From NCBI GenBank assembly GCA_900642245.1, contig CAAAJI010000060.1, positions 1-64,000 on the forward strand: a DNA stretch of 64,000 bases. Reading direction: 5' to 3'. Of the stretch, positions 1 through 11,526 are shown one piece after another. The position numbers and the translations under genes are program-made. Each line of letters starts with the position of its first letter. Position 1 is the first letter of the stretch. The notes under the pieces are model-generated. The model was not told the origin of the DNA and did not search any database. It saw only the letters and a program-made list of their open reading frames with translations. This DNA comes from Fragilaria radians (Eukaryota > Bacillariophyta > Fragilariophyceae > Fragilariales > Fragilariaceae).

Positions 1-438
1 AGGTACCAAGGGACACAGTCACCTACCATAGGTGCAACATGTAATCCAACGGTCTTGCAATGGAAACAAGAAAAGATATTTTGTTGGTCTTTTGCAGTTT
101 TTTGGCCTCAGATTAGATATCAAGGATCCTGATGAAGTAGGCCTTTCTGTCTTACTTTTGTTGGAATGAACAAATCTCTAAAATCGTTTGAAATTATTAA
201 TCATCAAGCTTCCTCACAATTATCATGAATTTCTGTAACTTTTGTTCCTTAAAAACATACTAGTAAAATGCTTGGATAGTAGCAGACGAAAGGTTGATGA
301 TGCGAACCTGAATTATGTTTGCGAAGGACTGTACTAGTAGTAGTTCTCAACTTTGAAATAGATTTCTGCACGTCCCTGAAGTGTGAAGTGTAGGTTTGGG
401 ATTCATTAACAGTAATTGACACATATCGAATACTCAAA
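1..438. other. Intergenic / upstream region of the SDS22-like gene
   Basis: No open reading frame with protein-like composition is visible on either strand. It is AT-rich and must hold the promoter and 5' untranslated region of the leucine-rich-repeat gene that starts at 439. I see no clear TATA box or other named element. Confidence 0.5.
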
Positions 439-1710
439 ATGCAATCTAATGAGAATGACAACGAAGCTGTACTCAAGAAAAGCGAGGAAGTAGATTTTGT
501 AGAGGATGGAATAGTTAATTCTGAAACATCTGAAACGAAAAAGAATTCCTCTCAAGTTATTCCACCACTACCATTAGATTGGACTCGCGTCAGTCAAGGT
601 CAAGACTTAGAAAAGAGAGTGATACGATATCCATGGGATGTACTGGACATCAATTCAGAAGATGATGAGTTATGCATTGTAGGAACTTCTGGTCAGAAAG
701 TTACCGTCATTGGAAATTTGGGTGAACACTGCAATCTTAAACTCAAGAAGTTAATCTTGCGAAGCAATCTTTTGAAGACTATGGAAGGCCTTAGTGTCTT
801 TCATGACCTAGATTTGCTCGAGCTTTATGACAATATGATTGATTCTCTATCTGGTCTCAATGAGGGAGAAAATGGAGCTCCTGGAAATACTTTAAGCGTT
901 CTCGATATGAGCTTCAACGTTGTTCGTGACATGAATCCCGTTTCATTTTGCCCCAATCTTCGTGAACTTTATTTGGCCAACAATAAGCTCAAATCTATTT
1001 CTGGCTTAAGTGAACTTCATTGCCTAGTAAAACTTGATTTGGGGTCCAACAAAATCCGTTATATGGAGGGCTTTGAAGGACTCGTCAACTTGGAAGAGCT
1101 CTGGCTAGGAAAAAACAAGATTGAAAAGATTCAGGGCATTGAAAATCTCACGGCGCTGCGACGTCTTGATGTGCAGTCAAACCGGTTAACAAGCGTTGAT
1201 AATCTGGAATCTCAAGTAAATACTTTGGAAGAGCTCTACCTCGCACATAACGGCCTTACAAATGATGGTATCAGGCAAGCAACTGGATTGGCCCAAGACT
1301 TTAAGCAGTTGTCAACGCTTGACTTGAGTCGTAACTTTTTGACTTCCACTGATGAGATAGCTCACTTAGTTACCCTCAATGACTTGTGGTTATCAGGGAA
1401 TAAGATCTCGACTTTTCAAGATATTTCGTCGCTTTCAACCTTAACTAACCTTGATGCAGTATACTTAGAATACAACCCCTTAGCAAGCGAATTTGAATAT
1501 CGCAAGAGGTTGAAACAGCTTATTCCAAGCTTAAACCAAATTGACGCGACCTTGATCAAGTATTCTCATGTTCCGGGTTTACAAAATGTGGGTCAAGGTG
1601 GTATTGCTGAAACATTCGAAGATCAAATGAGACGCTACCAAGATATTGTCATTAGTAAAGCAAAGGCAGAAACTAGGGGGGAAAGTGCGCGAGAAGGTGA
1701 TGATAACTAA
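439..1710 (+). CDS. SDS22-type leucine-rich-repeat protein, PP1 regulatory subunit 7
   Basis: A single-exon 423-residue protein. After an acidic N-terminus (about residues 1-90) there are roughly eleven tandem leucine-rich repeats of the 22-residue SDS22 type, with the pattern LxxLxLxxNxIxxIxGL; examples are LVKLDLGSNKIRYMEGFEGL and LEELWLGKNKIEKIQGIENL. The array closes with an LRR cap around YLEYNPLASEFEYRKRLKQL, followed by PSLNQIDAT, as in SDS22/PPP1R7. In the family, SDS22 binds protein phosphatase 1 catalytic subunit and controls its assembly and activity in mitosis. The family is usually about 340-360 residues, so the extra length is the N-terminal acidic extension. The first ATG is used. 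Other SDS22-like LRR proteins (for example dynein-associated ones) are the main alternative, but the cap and overall layout fit PPP1R7 well. No PP1 catalytic gene lies in this window. Confidence 0.88.
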   Translation: MQSNENDNEAVLKKSEEVDFVEDGIVNSETSETKKNSSQVIPPLPLDWTRVSQGQDLEKRVIRYPWDVLDINSEDDELCIVGTSGQKVTVIGNLGEHCNLKLKKLILRSNLLKTMEGLSVFHDLDLLELYDNMIDSLSGLNEGENGAPGNTLSVLDMSFNVVRDMNPVSFCPNLRELYLANNKLKSISGLSELHCLVKLDLGSNKIRYMEGFEGLVNLEELWLGKNKIEKIQGIENLTALRRLDVQSNRLTSVDNLESQVNTLEELYLAHNGLTNDGIRQATGLAQDFKQLSTLDLSRNFLTSTDEIAHLVTLNDLWLSGNKISTFQDISSLSTLTNLDAVYLEYNPLASEFEYRKRLKQLIPSLNQIDATLIKYSHVPGLQNVGQGGIAETFEDQMRRYQDIVISKAKAETRGESAREGDDN

Positions 1711-2824
1711 ATTTGATAATTTTATTCTATGGAAAGCTTGTGGAGTTGATTTCTTTGTTTTACGAGAGCTTCTAAAAGACTAGACACTCATAACTACCAA
1801 TGATATCTTTATAATATCTTAACGGGAAATCATTTTACTGCAAAACTTACTTCTTGGATCGTACAGCATCCATACTTTAATCTATATAACTAAAGCTGAA
1901 AAAGAGATTTAACTTAACGGCCATGTCAGTTATGCATGTCCTTCCCTGCAATACTCAAAAGGTTAACATCCCCTCAATCATGAATTCTTGTACGTCTCTA
2001 CCAATAACTTGCGAGATCTAAATCTAAAGCAAATATTCCAAACGCCTGAAATGATTCAATTATCTACATTTATGTTCCAAGAGAAAGTATTTCCCCCCTC
2101 CCTGTCTTTGAACAGTGTTATGTAAAAGTGCATGGGTGCTCTTGACAATAATGAACGATTCCACCCTGGCACATGTTGCGGTTTCACAAGCATTTTCCAA
2201 AAGAATGACATCATAGTAATTTGATAAAACTTTCAAGGATTTTCTTGATTTAGCATTGCATTTTCAATGGAACTATTTTTCTTCAACACTATTTCGTGTG
2301 ATGTAATGTATCATATCGCTTCCATTGTTGATGACTTCCATAATTTCAAACAATCAGAAGAATTCTATGTATCCAGCCTGTGAGGCACTGAAAATAAATG
2401 TAGTCCAATTGATTCCCTTTTTTTGATCCTCTACCAAACTTCTTGATTCACTTTACTTGGATTTTCCTTCACATTTTATATTGATAAAAGGCTTTGTTTT
2501 GCACATGGTCAAATTTTCTGAAATTTACTAATGGTCACCATTTCATGCTTTTTCCATTAGCTCGAGGTTTGCAACCAAGGTATATTTTTGTTGAAAGGAT
2601 CCAATATGATGATGACGACTTGATAATCCTTCAAAAAGAATGGGTAGTAAAAAGTATCGTAATTTTTGACCAGTATTGCGTCATGGAACGGGTAATGTGA
2701 ATGACTGACATCAAATCGCCCTTTTTCGTCTTTTCCAGATAGGCTTTTTACTCTTTTGATTAGAATCACGATTACGAAGCAGAAAAAATTGCATTTCCTT
2801 ATCTTAAATTACATGGCTTTCTGA
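1711..2824. other. Intergenic region
   Basis: About 1.1 kb between two genes on the same strand. Only short overlapping frames on both strands around 2494-2769 are seen, and their composition does not look like protein. I see no repeat or RNA gene here. Confidence 0.5.
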
Positions 2825-4663
2825 ATGATAATGTCGAGATCTCGCTTCCTGCTTGTTTTTGCCATACTGGGGCTATCAAATTCACAAACGCTGCAGCATT
2901 CCAGTAATAATAGACTTAAAAAGCTACGTGGTAGTAGTGTTGAAGGAACAGTTGCTGATACAAATGGATCAAATCAAGACTTCGTCACAGGGAGAGCTAT
3001 TCCTCCACTATGGGCTAATGATTCTAATGAATCTTCAGATCGAAAAAATATCAATGGCATTACAGAAATAAACGCTGTGCGACCCAAGGTGCCATCCCTG
3101 TGGGCCAAAGATGTTGGTGAAAGTTCGGAAATAAACATCAAGAAAGAAAATATGAACGATATACCGAGTTTATGGACCAAAACTTTAGAGACGCCAGGTG
3201 ATAAGGAACCAATATTGGCAGATTCAATAGAGTCAAAAGAGAGGGATATTCCTCCCTTATGGAAGTTAACTGGAAAGGAAGTCGCCATTGATGATAAAGC
3301 TCAGGTACAATCAACTATATGGCAAGCTCATTCAGAAATTCAATTTGCGGCTCAAAGTTCTTCACAAGGCAAGATGATTCAACGTGATGAATTGCAACTG
3401 AAGGGTGCTCTTCCTCCCTTGTGGGCTACTGACATTCATAATAGGGAAGATCAAAAATTACCAAGTCACGAGAAGGAGAATTTACAAGCGACAAAGTCCA
3501 GTGAAGCATTTCACGAAAAGCCATCAAACCAAGTGGGAAATAGTAATTTATGGATGAAGAATGATCTGATTTCCACAAATGCCGTTAGTTCACAAGATCA
3601 GATTACGAATATTGGATCATCTAAACCCATTCGAAGAAGATTTGTATCCTACCAGCCGTCTGTGTGGGAATTGTTTTGGCTGAAACATATCGAAGCACTG
3701 AGTGAAAGCAGGTTAGTTTGCCATGTACTTTTAGATGATCAACTACAGTACTTGCGGCAATACTTGGAGATTCTTTGCAATCGAAGACTTCAAAGTCCCC
3801 ATGAAAATTGGTGTGTGATCGACGATGGTTACGCACCTCTATGGTTTAACCTTCAAAACGAAAATAGACTAGAGCTTACGTTTGAACGACCAGTCCCACT
3901 ATTGGCCCATGTATCACCACCAGAATTAATTGTCCCTGATTCGAAGTATGAAGAAATATTGAGTAAATTTACATTTGTTGATGAAATCACCGGAGAAACC
4001 TACGTCGAGTATATTGAACCTCTTGTCGGTCACCTTCGATTCCCCATACAAAAGTGCCTACATCCGTTTCCAGTAACGCCTCAATACAGGAATAGTTTCC
4101 TAAGTTTTCGAGGATGGATTATTCCACCTCCTCCAGTTCTGAAAGGGGAAAACGTATTAATTGTGGATGCAGGATCAAAACCATCATGGGAATCCCAACG
4201 TGGTGGCGTTACCCTTAAGTATGTGACAGAAACATGGCGAGACTATGGAGTCGATGTAGATCGCTTACTTGTTCTCAGTGAAGATACTAGCCCTGAAGAA
4301 TTTCTTCCAAACGTTCCCTCGAACATTGCTTCCAAAATTTCCTTCCTGAAATCTCACTTAGCGGAATCAAGTGATGCTCATTCTAAGGAAACACCTTTTC
4401 TTCCAACCATAATTCACGAAAATTCATCCAAGGACGATTATGTAATACTCAAACTTGATCTGAGCGATTTATATGGACGCAACAATTACTTGAAGTATTT
4501 TAATTCCCCAGAAAATGTTGTGGATGAGATCATATGGGAACATAAACCCGAGGCCATGTTTCTCTCAGAAAAACTTGTCTCTACTGACCTAACACTTAAG
4601 GAATCGTACGAAATTGTCTTACAATTGCGACAAAAAGGAATTAGGGCACATGCTTGGGTATAA
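2825..4663 (+). CDS. Secretory protein with repeated PPLW motifs and an FkbM-methyltransferase-like C-terminus
   Basis: A single-exon 612-residue protein. Residues 1-20 form a signal peptide or signal anchor (basic MSRSR, then a hydrophobic run). The next 200 residues are polar and probably disordered, but carry a short motif again and again: I/V/L-P-P/S-L-W, with tryptophans at residues 63, 93, 117, 146 and 200, plus a weaker IW at 166 and later NLW and PLW copies. The C-terminal 330 residues look folded. The end (DDYVILKLDL, then VVDEIIWEH, then LRQKGIRAHAWV) resembles the FkbM-like domain found in many algal and diatom secreted or Golgi proteins, where a KLD and a later histidine/tryptophan close the domain. 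I infer entry into the secretory pathway. No catalytic activity can be claimed, because a clear glycine-rich SAM motif is not visible (GENVLIVDAGSKPSWES is the nearest). Confidence 0.75.
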   Translation: MIMSRSRFLLVFAILGLSNSQTLQHSSNNRLKKLRGSSVEGTVADTNGSNQDFVTGRAIPPLWANDSNESSDRKNINGITEINAVRPKVPSLWAKDVGESSEINIKKENMNDIPSLWTKTLETPGDKEPILADSIESKERDIPPLWKLTGKEVAIDDKAQVQSTIWQAHSEIQFAAQSSSQGKMIQRDELQLKGALPPLWATDIHNREDQKLPSHEKENLQATKSSEAFHEKPSNQVGNSNLWMKNDLISTNAVSSQDQITNIGSSKPIRRRFVSYQPSVWELFWLKHIEALSESRLVCHVLLDDQLQYLRQYLEILCNRRLQSPHENWCVIDDGYAPLWFNLQNENRLELTFERPVPLLAHVSPPELIVPDSKYEEILSKFTFVDEITGETYVEYIEPLVGHLRFPIQKCLHPFPVTPQYRNSFLSFRGWIIPPPPVLKGENVLIVDAGSKPSWESQRGGVTLKYVTETWRDYGVDVDRLLVLSEDTSPEEFLPNVPSNIASKISFLKSHLAESSDAHSKETPFLPTIIHENSSKDDYVILKLDLSDLYGRNNYLKYFNSPENVVDEIIWEHKPEAMFLSEKLVSTDLTLKESYEIVLQLRQKGIRAHAWV

Positions 4664-5586
4664 AGTAAGAACCTTTATTGGCCATCCACACGATTCTTGA
4701 TGTCTTGTGTTTTGAATGGAATAAGAATCTCTAGAAGGTGGAAAATGTGAGGACTTTCGATTCAAGAATCTCAGCATTTCATGAAAAACGCATGCCTTCA
4801 ATGTCCATGGATGTAATGTGAACACGTAGGATGGTATAAATTATGAGACGTAATTGAAGCGACATGTTTTCTTGAAAACTCATAAAGCAGAGCCACAAGT
4901 CTACAAGTCTGTTATTGTCATGACCGATTGTAATCTATTCTGCAATGATAATGATTACAAATGACCAAAAAATCATGTTGAAATAAAAATAAAATAGAGA
5001 GAAGCCTAGTCACATGTTCTTAATGTCAAATTTATAGTCATTGAAACTTTAGTCTCTTCTAAACAAGTTGACTATGATTTTCAATTGTCTTGCAATGATA
5101 ACAGAATACAAATCTTCGGTGACGAACATGACTTAGCTTTAATTATTTGAGAAAGGATTTCAATGTACAAGAACCAAATATAAGGAATTAAAATGTAAAG
5201 AGAAAACTTTCAAAGTCATTATACTTTGCGATATTTCCTTCAAAAATGTTACAACATCTAAAATTATGAGAACACAATTTGAACACATTTAACATACCTC
5301 AACTATTGTCATGTCAATAAACTTGCATCGAGAGTGACTCAAGGAAGCATTGTCATTGATAGTTTGACAATACATTTTTTCCTCCAAAGGGCAGAGTCAA
5401 ATCGCAAGCTAAGCGCATACACTCTTATTTTCCAAAAACACGGACAACATTATCCTTGCTTGATCAAAAACTTCGGGGTACGGGAACGAAACTATAGGAA
5501 TAAAACGTAATGAATTGGCTTCTGCCATCACAGACATTTCCATTTCCTGTCTGTAAAGTGTATCCTTCTATGTAAAGATTGTTGGA
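4664..5586. other. Convergent intergenic region
   Basis: AT-rich 0.9 kb between the 3' ends of two converging genes. It presumably holds both 3' untranslated regions and polyadenylation signals. No coding or repeat structure is seen. Confidence 0.5.
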
Positions 5587-8500
5587 TCAGGGGGAAGAAA
5601 ACTCAATGTTGTCACAAATGACGAAGGGAGAACTTACCAATGTCTCTTCCATCGCAGCAATTACGCGATCTAAAGACCGCATGACATCATCGTCACTTGG
5701 CTTTTCCTTCTGGTCGTTAAACCAACGAATTAAATGTGAAACGGATCTCAAAACTTTTTCTCGAATTTGGTTGTGTGCTGCACGATGCTCCAGAATCAGT
5801 TTCACACGACGAAGTTGTAATTCTGAAGAAACCTTTGAGAAATCGAATTTCTTCTGAGTGGAAACGTAATGCTCTTCTCCTGTTGCTGGCTTTGCATTGC
5901 GCATGCATTCCAAATTTGCTTCTACAATAGGGCACCTCTTTTTTGAAAGAGAAGGTGTTCTCGTCATGGTCAAAGATTTAGGAGAAATCGTCTTTCGCTT
6001 TTTGCTGGAATTCTTAGTTGGAGACAAATTACTTTTATTTTCTTCAGAAAGTTCGATCGAGGCAGTTTCCTTTTCCTCAGGACTGTCCGGCATGGGAAGA
6101 TTGCATTCATGATTATCCAACTCTAAAATATGTCCTTCGATTTCTACTTTCTTAACTTTGGCAGAGAAGGATGAGGTATCAGAATCTGACTGCTGTGGAA
6201 TATGCGTCGAACATGATGGAATTCCAACTTGAGCCGCTTGACAAAGGTTTTCCGACAAATCGTCCTCAATTTGAAGCCTTTGAAGCAAAGTTATTGGATG
6301 CTCCGATGACGAAATGTCCGTAATATTATCAAAGTGGGAAATTTGCGAGCTTAATTCAACATTTTCGATGCTTTGCAATTTGGTGGTCTCGTTAATTTCG
6401 GAAGAGGAATTAACCGCTTTAACTCGAGGGATTTTCTCATGGCTCAAATAATCACGTTTCTTCATCGATTGAGCCTTTCCCTTGGGGATAGTACAGTTTG
6501 GCTTTTCCGGTGTGCTACTAGGGAGAGGGTTGATATCAAAAGATATGAAAACTGACGCATCTGTTGATTTCATACATCCCACATCCTTTGCTTTTGTATT
6601 GGAATCATTAGACATAGCCGATCTAGACTTTGCTTTTTTAAGCAAGTGTGCAGAACTTTTGCATACTTTATTTTTTCCCCTCAGCAAAGATAGATCAGTG
6701 GGTTTAGATGCAGTTGTACACCTGTTGCTTTCCTGGTGTAATGACTTTAGGAGAGATTTTCCTTTCACAAATGCCTCTTTGTGTTCCAAAGGAGCCTTGC
6801 GGTTCATTCCCTTGTGGGGAATTTCTTTTTTCCTACCTCCCTTGGGCTCTTGAAATTTCGCCTCATCCGAATCTTTCCTCGAAAGTTTATTTTCTGGAGG
6901 TTTCGGTGTGATGCCTTTTGCTAAAGCGTCCGACTTGTCTGAAGTTTCCCTATCTTTTTGGACATCCTGAATCATGTCAAAGGGATTTCTAAGGTTAGAT
7001 ACCTGCTCAGATTTTGGCTTCTTGAATGGTTCGGATGAATTTTCCACAATTGATTGGTCAACTGAATCGGATTCGATATTGAAATGTCCATCCTCTTGAT
7101 CATTGTTAGACCTTACAGAAGGTAACTCAGATTTCAAGATCGAATGAAAGACTTCGTTGGGTACGTTAGAATCGGAATGATGCCGGACATCTGCCTTTAT
7201 TGAATCATCAACATCCTTGATTTTTGCATTTTCATCATCAGGTTCTTCCACAAGGTCAGTCTTTCTAGGCACACGAAGATGAATCATTAACCTTTTTTGC
7301 TCTTGAATGCTTTCATCGTTTGTCACTTCAGTTAAACTATTGGTTGGTTGTCCTGTTCCACCAGTGGAAAGAATATCTTCAACTATAACTTCTGGAGAAA
7401 CTAGTACCAAACCATTCCTCGTAAGCTCTTCATTATTGTTAACGTTTGCTGTTGAATTCGATTGTCGACTTCGAAAAGCATGATTCGTCAATGAATCACT
7501 GGAGACAAAGCTACCAGCTGATGATGGGGTTGAGCGAGAATGAGACTTTCCTTTGGAATCAGGAGTGGTCATCGATTCCACTGACACTACGCCACTGGTC
7601 GATATATATGGATCGTGTGTCTCATGTGACGTTACGCTACTTTCTTCCGAGTGGGAAAACGCAGATATTGATGACAGGCGATGACGTTTGTTGTCCTTGG
7701 CAAAGGTACTTGTACTAGCTATTGTAATATCGCAGGAAATGATCTCCGCTTCCTTCTGGTGATTGTCTGTTACCAAATCATCCATCGCCACACCATGAAA
7801 TCCCCAGTATCCAACTTGTGAAACTTCTCCCAATTGACGAATGCGAATTCTTCGACCAGACGCCATGGCCGCTACTGTCATTCCATTGGAACCAATACGA
7901 GCTACACAGAGGGTACGGCTTTCACTGACACTTCCAATTCCGCCACCCCGTTCCAAGGTTTCAAGTCGAGGGATCGAACCATCAAAGTAAAAGTGAACTA
8001 TACTGAGATCAGAAAGTTCCATGAGGACGTGAGAACTATCCATAGACATACCGGCAACTTGTTGAAGAGCTTGAAGTTCGCCTCGTTGCTGCCGTGCTCC
8101 CAATGGACGTCGCGCTGCACCTATTGGTCCAGGGAGTGACATCTCCGATACATTGTACGGTGGATCGATGTTCAAATTAACAAGCGAAATTTGTTCATAC
8201 AAACAGCCTCCAACGCCAAAGTCACCACCAATACCCAACGTAGCTTCCGTGCCTGCTAAATCGACATAGGAAGGTCGTTTCGGGCGATTTTGGTTTCGTT
8301 GCAGAAATACTTGATCCTGTTCATATCCCAAATCCCACAATCGTAATTTTTGATTATCACATTTGGAAATGGCTTGCAGCGTACCAGTTGGGGAGTATCG
8401 AAGATGAAGCATCGAAATGGAGTTTCCATTTGTTTGGGTGTCATAGAGACATTGCCACACTTCTCGTTTGGGTTGAAAAGACCAAATATGGATATTCTTG

Positions 8501-9414
8501 ATACCTTTTCCCGTCAAGAGTATATATGTCGGTTCGTCGGATGAATCATGACTTACTTGTGACTGTGGTCTGGGAAGTAGCCTAGTACATGCCCCAAATC
8601 CACGCAATTTGGCATCCGCATATCGATGGACGTTTGCTAGATCCAATAAATCGGATCCTGGTACGGGATTGGAGTCTAGAAAACGTTCAATATCACTTAA
8701 ATCGACCGCCACAAGTTCCATCGATCCCCGTGCCACACCTCCAAAGGCGTAGAGGCCATCGGGAGAGACCCCTACAGTCATTTGAAGCGATGTATGGACT
8801 CCCTTGGCATGAATTTGACACACGACAGCTCCATATCGTTGATGAGATCTGGAACAAACAACAATTCCAGATGCCGATGAGTGAGATACTGTAGATGATG
8901 TGAGGCACGATTGTTGCTCACATCCGTCCTTGAAGGAATCTATACTGTTGCATTGTACTTCAGTATCATCATCGGAGGACGTGGAGGAATCACTGTCAAA
9001 AAGGTTTTCATCGTCGTTGGAATTTGCTTGACAAGTAGAAGTAAACGTTGGAGTATTTCCAAATAAACCTGTTAGATCAAATATTCGCAAGGTTCCATCT
9101 GTAAATCCGGCGACCATGTGACGACCACTTGGTACAATGGCTAAGGAAGTGCCTAAGTCGATTGTATGCCAGGAGAAAGTAAATCTATAAGAAACAGTAT
9201 ACATGAATTATACAGCACAATAGTAGAATGACGTACATTCTTCATTAATGGGAAATTCCATGGGTCCAGACATCATCGTCTCCACAAAGCTAGGGACCAA
9301 GGAAGGTAAATGATGAGCAGAAGAATATGGCCAACATAGATGTTGGGACTTGGATAAGTCCTTGAGCTTCATTGGAGATTTTGAATATGATGATGATGAC
9401 GAAGACGTCTTCAT
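5587..9414 (-). CDS. Large WD40-repeat protein with a long disordered middle (two exons)
   Basis: The start is the ATG at 9414. Exon 1 (9414-9237) gives 59 residues ending FPINEE before a GTACGT donor. Exon 2 best begins at 9152 after a CTTAG acceptor, which keeps frame and gives an 84-bp intron and about 1247 residues. A second acceptor at 9184/9185 would need a non-standard donor, so the exact junction is uncertain. The N-terminal half has beta-propeller blades of WD40 type: GRHMVAGFTDGTLRIFDLTG, then LHLRYSPTGTLQAISK followed by KLRLWDLG. The middle, several hundred residues, is rich in Ser, Lys and Glu and is probably disordered. The last 90 residues are a charged helix region (LQLRRVKLILEHRAAHNQIREKVLRSV in two overlapping stretches). 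A RAB3GAP2-like N-terminal propeller is one possibility, but I cannot assign a function. It is divergent with the transporter gene at 9730 and shares its promoter. Confidence 0.75.
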
Positions 9415-9729
9415 CCTCTTGAAGTCCTCAGTAGGAAGGGAGAGATTTTGAATGTAACTCTCTTGGGAAAAGAGAGAGACACTTTAGAGACAAAGTGTAA
9501 TGTAAGGCGCGCCAAATTCGATGCCAAGAAAAAATAAGAATGCTAGTCCGATTCTAAATTTTGTGAGCAGATTATGGCGCGCAACTTCCTAGTGGTATTC
9601 AAGAACAGTAAGTAAACGGACTGGTAGCGCTTTTGAGCATGTCACATTTTGGTTGTACAAATCCACAATGTACTGAATAGGAAATCGAACTCTATACTAC
9701 TACTACTATACCAAAAAAAATTTCGTGAC
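9415..9729. promoter_or_regulatory. Bidirectional promoter with two GGCGCGC elements
   Basis: The 315 bases between two divergent start codons must serve both genes. Two GC boxes stand out against the AT-rich background: 9506-9516, which reads TTTGGCGCGCC on the minus strand and fits the E2F/DP consensus TTTSSCGC, and 9576-9582 (GGCGCGC). That E2F binds here is inference only. Confidence 0.4.
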
Positions 9730-11307
9730 ATGGTGAATCCAATTCTCTCAGCAACCATTGCGTTAGGAAGTCAAGCAGCAGGTATACGAAGTCATTCTTT
9801 GATTCCGAATAAAGGAGCTTTCATTCATTCTCGCAAATCTCTTTCATCGTCATTATCCGCCCGAACGTCTTCGATATTGGCTGTTATGGGTGGTGCTAGT
9901 GGTGATTATGGAAGTTTGGATGAGAATAAGGATAATAATTTGAACCAACCACTCAACAAAGTTCATCATCCACGATTTTGGGCGTGTCTCTGGATGGCCA
10001 TGGCTATGGCACTTCATTTTGGGGGATATGAATTTGTTCGTGCATCGAGTTTGACACTTTTTACATCACCTCAGACTGGTTTTGTTCGGACCCAATTTGC
10101 CATACCGGCCGCGATGGCATGTGTTTCACCCACCTCCCTATTTCTGGTTTGGGCCTATACTCATATACTTGAACGTAGAGGTCCTAAAGTAGCGTTACGA
10201 CAATCGACATTGATGAGTATGGGCGCGTTACTTATACTTGTCGCAATGATACATTTCGTTCCAGCACTATTCGTGCCATCGTTGTCGTCCGTATCTCGAT
10301 GGTGTGTGGCACTGCTGTACATCTTTCAGAATTCCTACGCCCATCTGTTGTATACACAACATTGGAGCTTTCTAGGATCAGTATGTACGGTCGACGATGG
10401 TGCAAGATGGTTTGCCACTTTGGCAGGACTCTCTAGCTTAGCCTCGACCTGCACTGGAGCCTTGGTAGAGCCACTGGTATCACGTGTCGGACTTTATGGA
10501 TTGATATTTGGTACTGTTGGGACTCTCGGTCTTTCCCTGCTGTGTGCCGAACGAGCGTATCGAATCAGTGAAACTCATCAATTCAGTCCTATTCGACCCT
10601 CTCGCAAGACCCAAGACTCGACCCAGAGAGAACAGTCCTGGTTACAAAATACCAAAGACCTCTACAAACGTGTACCAACATTACAAGCTTTGTTTTACGA
10701 AATACTTTCCTTCCAATGCATGTCAACGATTCTAAATGTATGTTTGGTAACCACCTTGAGAAAAACGATACCCAATGATTACGATCGAGCTGGATGGACC
10801 GGTCGATTGTATTCTCTTATTAATGGTATAAGTGCTCTGTTTCAATTTGTCGTTCTACCTTTGGGTATGAAGAATGTTTCTCCAGCATGGGTATGGCGAT
10901 TCATGCCAGTAATTCCTCTGCTAGCTTGCCTCAAAACGGCTGTGCAGTCTAGTTCACAAACTCCATCACTTCTACTTTTGGCTGTTGCATTTTTTGTCAC
11001 CAAATGTTGTGATTATTCTATACGCGGTGTTGTGACGGAACTTCTCTATGTCCCATTAGACTTTGAAAGTCGGTTCGTTGGCAAGGAAGTAAATGGTGTG
11101 ATTGCCAATCGATTTGGCAAATCGGGAACGTCAGTCGTATTAAGCATCCTCACGGCGGGTGGTTTTGGCTTTTCATTGGGACTTAACCATCTAACACAAA
11201 TGGCTTTGATTGCAAGTCTGTGTTGGACGTCATGTACATTCTGGTTGAGCTGTCTTGTTGCGAAAGACAAAACAAAGGAAGAAATTGAGTTGAGCAAAAA
11301 AGAATAG
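9730..11307 (+). CDS. TLC/NTT-like (ATP/ADP carrier-type) multi-pass membrane transporter
   Basis: 525 residues from the first in-frame ATG at 9730; the open frame upstream has no ATG. After about 80 residues of Ser-rich N-terminus that could be an organelle-targeting or signal region, there are about ten to twelve hydrophobic segments. The signature is near the end: RGVVTELLYVPLD, followed by SRFVGKEVNGVIANRFGKSG. This matches the pattern E-x-x-Y-x-P-L-D ... GK ... R-x-G-K-x-G of the TLC ATP:ADP antiporter/NTT family, whose members exchange nucleotides across plastid or parasite membranes. The match outside this motif is weak, and several charged residues needed for ATP/ADP exchange cannot be checked by eye, so substrate is unknown. 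It could also be a member of the NTT-related MFS branch. Its promoter is shared with the WD40 gene. Confidence 0.72.
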   Translation: MVNPILSATIALGSQAAGIRSHSLIPNKGAFIHSRKSLSSSLSARTSSILAVMGGASGDYGSLDENKDNNLNQPLNKVHHPRFWACLWMAMAMALHFGGYEFVRASSLTLFTSPQTGFVRTQFAIPAAMACVSPTSLFLVWAYTHILERRGPKVALRQSTLMSMGALLILVAMIHFVPALFVPSLSSVSRWCVALLYIFQNSYAHLLYTQHWSFLGSVCTVDDGARWFATLAGLSSLASTCTGALVEPLVSRVGLYGLIFGTVGTLGLSLLCAERAYRISETHQFSPIRPSRKTQDSTQREQSWLQNTKDLYKRVPTLQALFYEILSFQCMSTILNVCLVTTLRKTIPNDYDRAGWTGRLYSLINGISALFQFVVLPLGMKNVSPAWVWRFMPVIPLLACLKTAVQSSSQTPSLLLLAVAFFVTKCCDYSIRGVVTELLYVPLDFESRFVGKEVNGVIANRFGKSGTSVVLSILTAGGFGFSLGLNHLTQMALIASLCWTSCTFWLSCLVAKDKTKEEIELSKKE

Positions 11308-11526
11308 GACAAGCTTGCTGAAGTGTTCATACTTTCTCTCCAATACACTCATGATAAAATAGAACATTATAACCTTTTGCATTTCGTTCTTGGATGCAGA
11401 TACGCAGTGAATACAACTATGAATTAGAAAACATACATTATCTCGTTTCGATAACGATCGTTGATTAAAAAATTGCATTAATTTCCCCATACCTAGATTC
11501 CACAAAGGCTTCCCTCCCTCTCCTCC

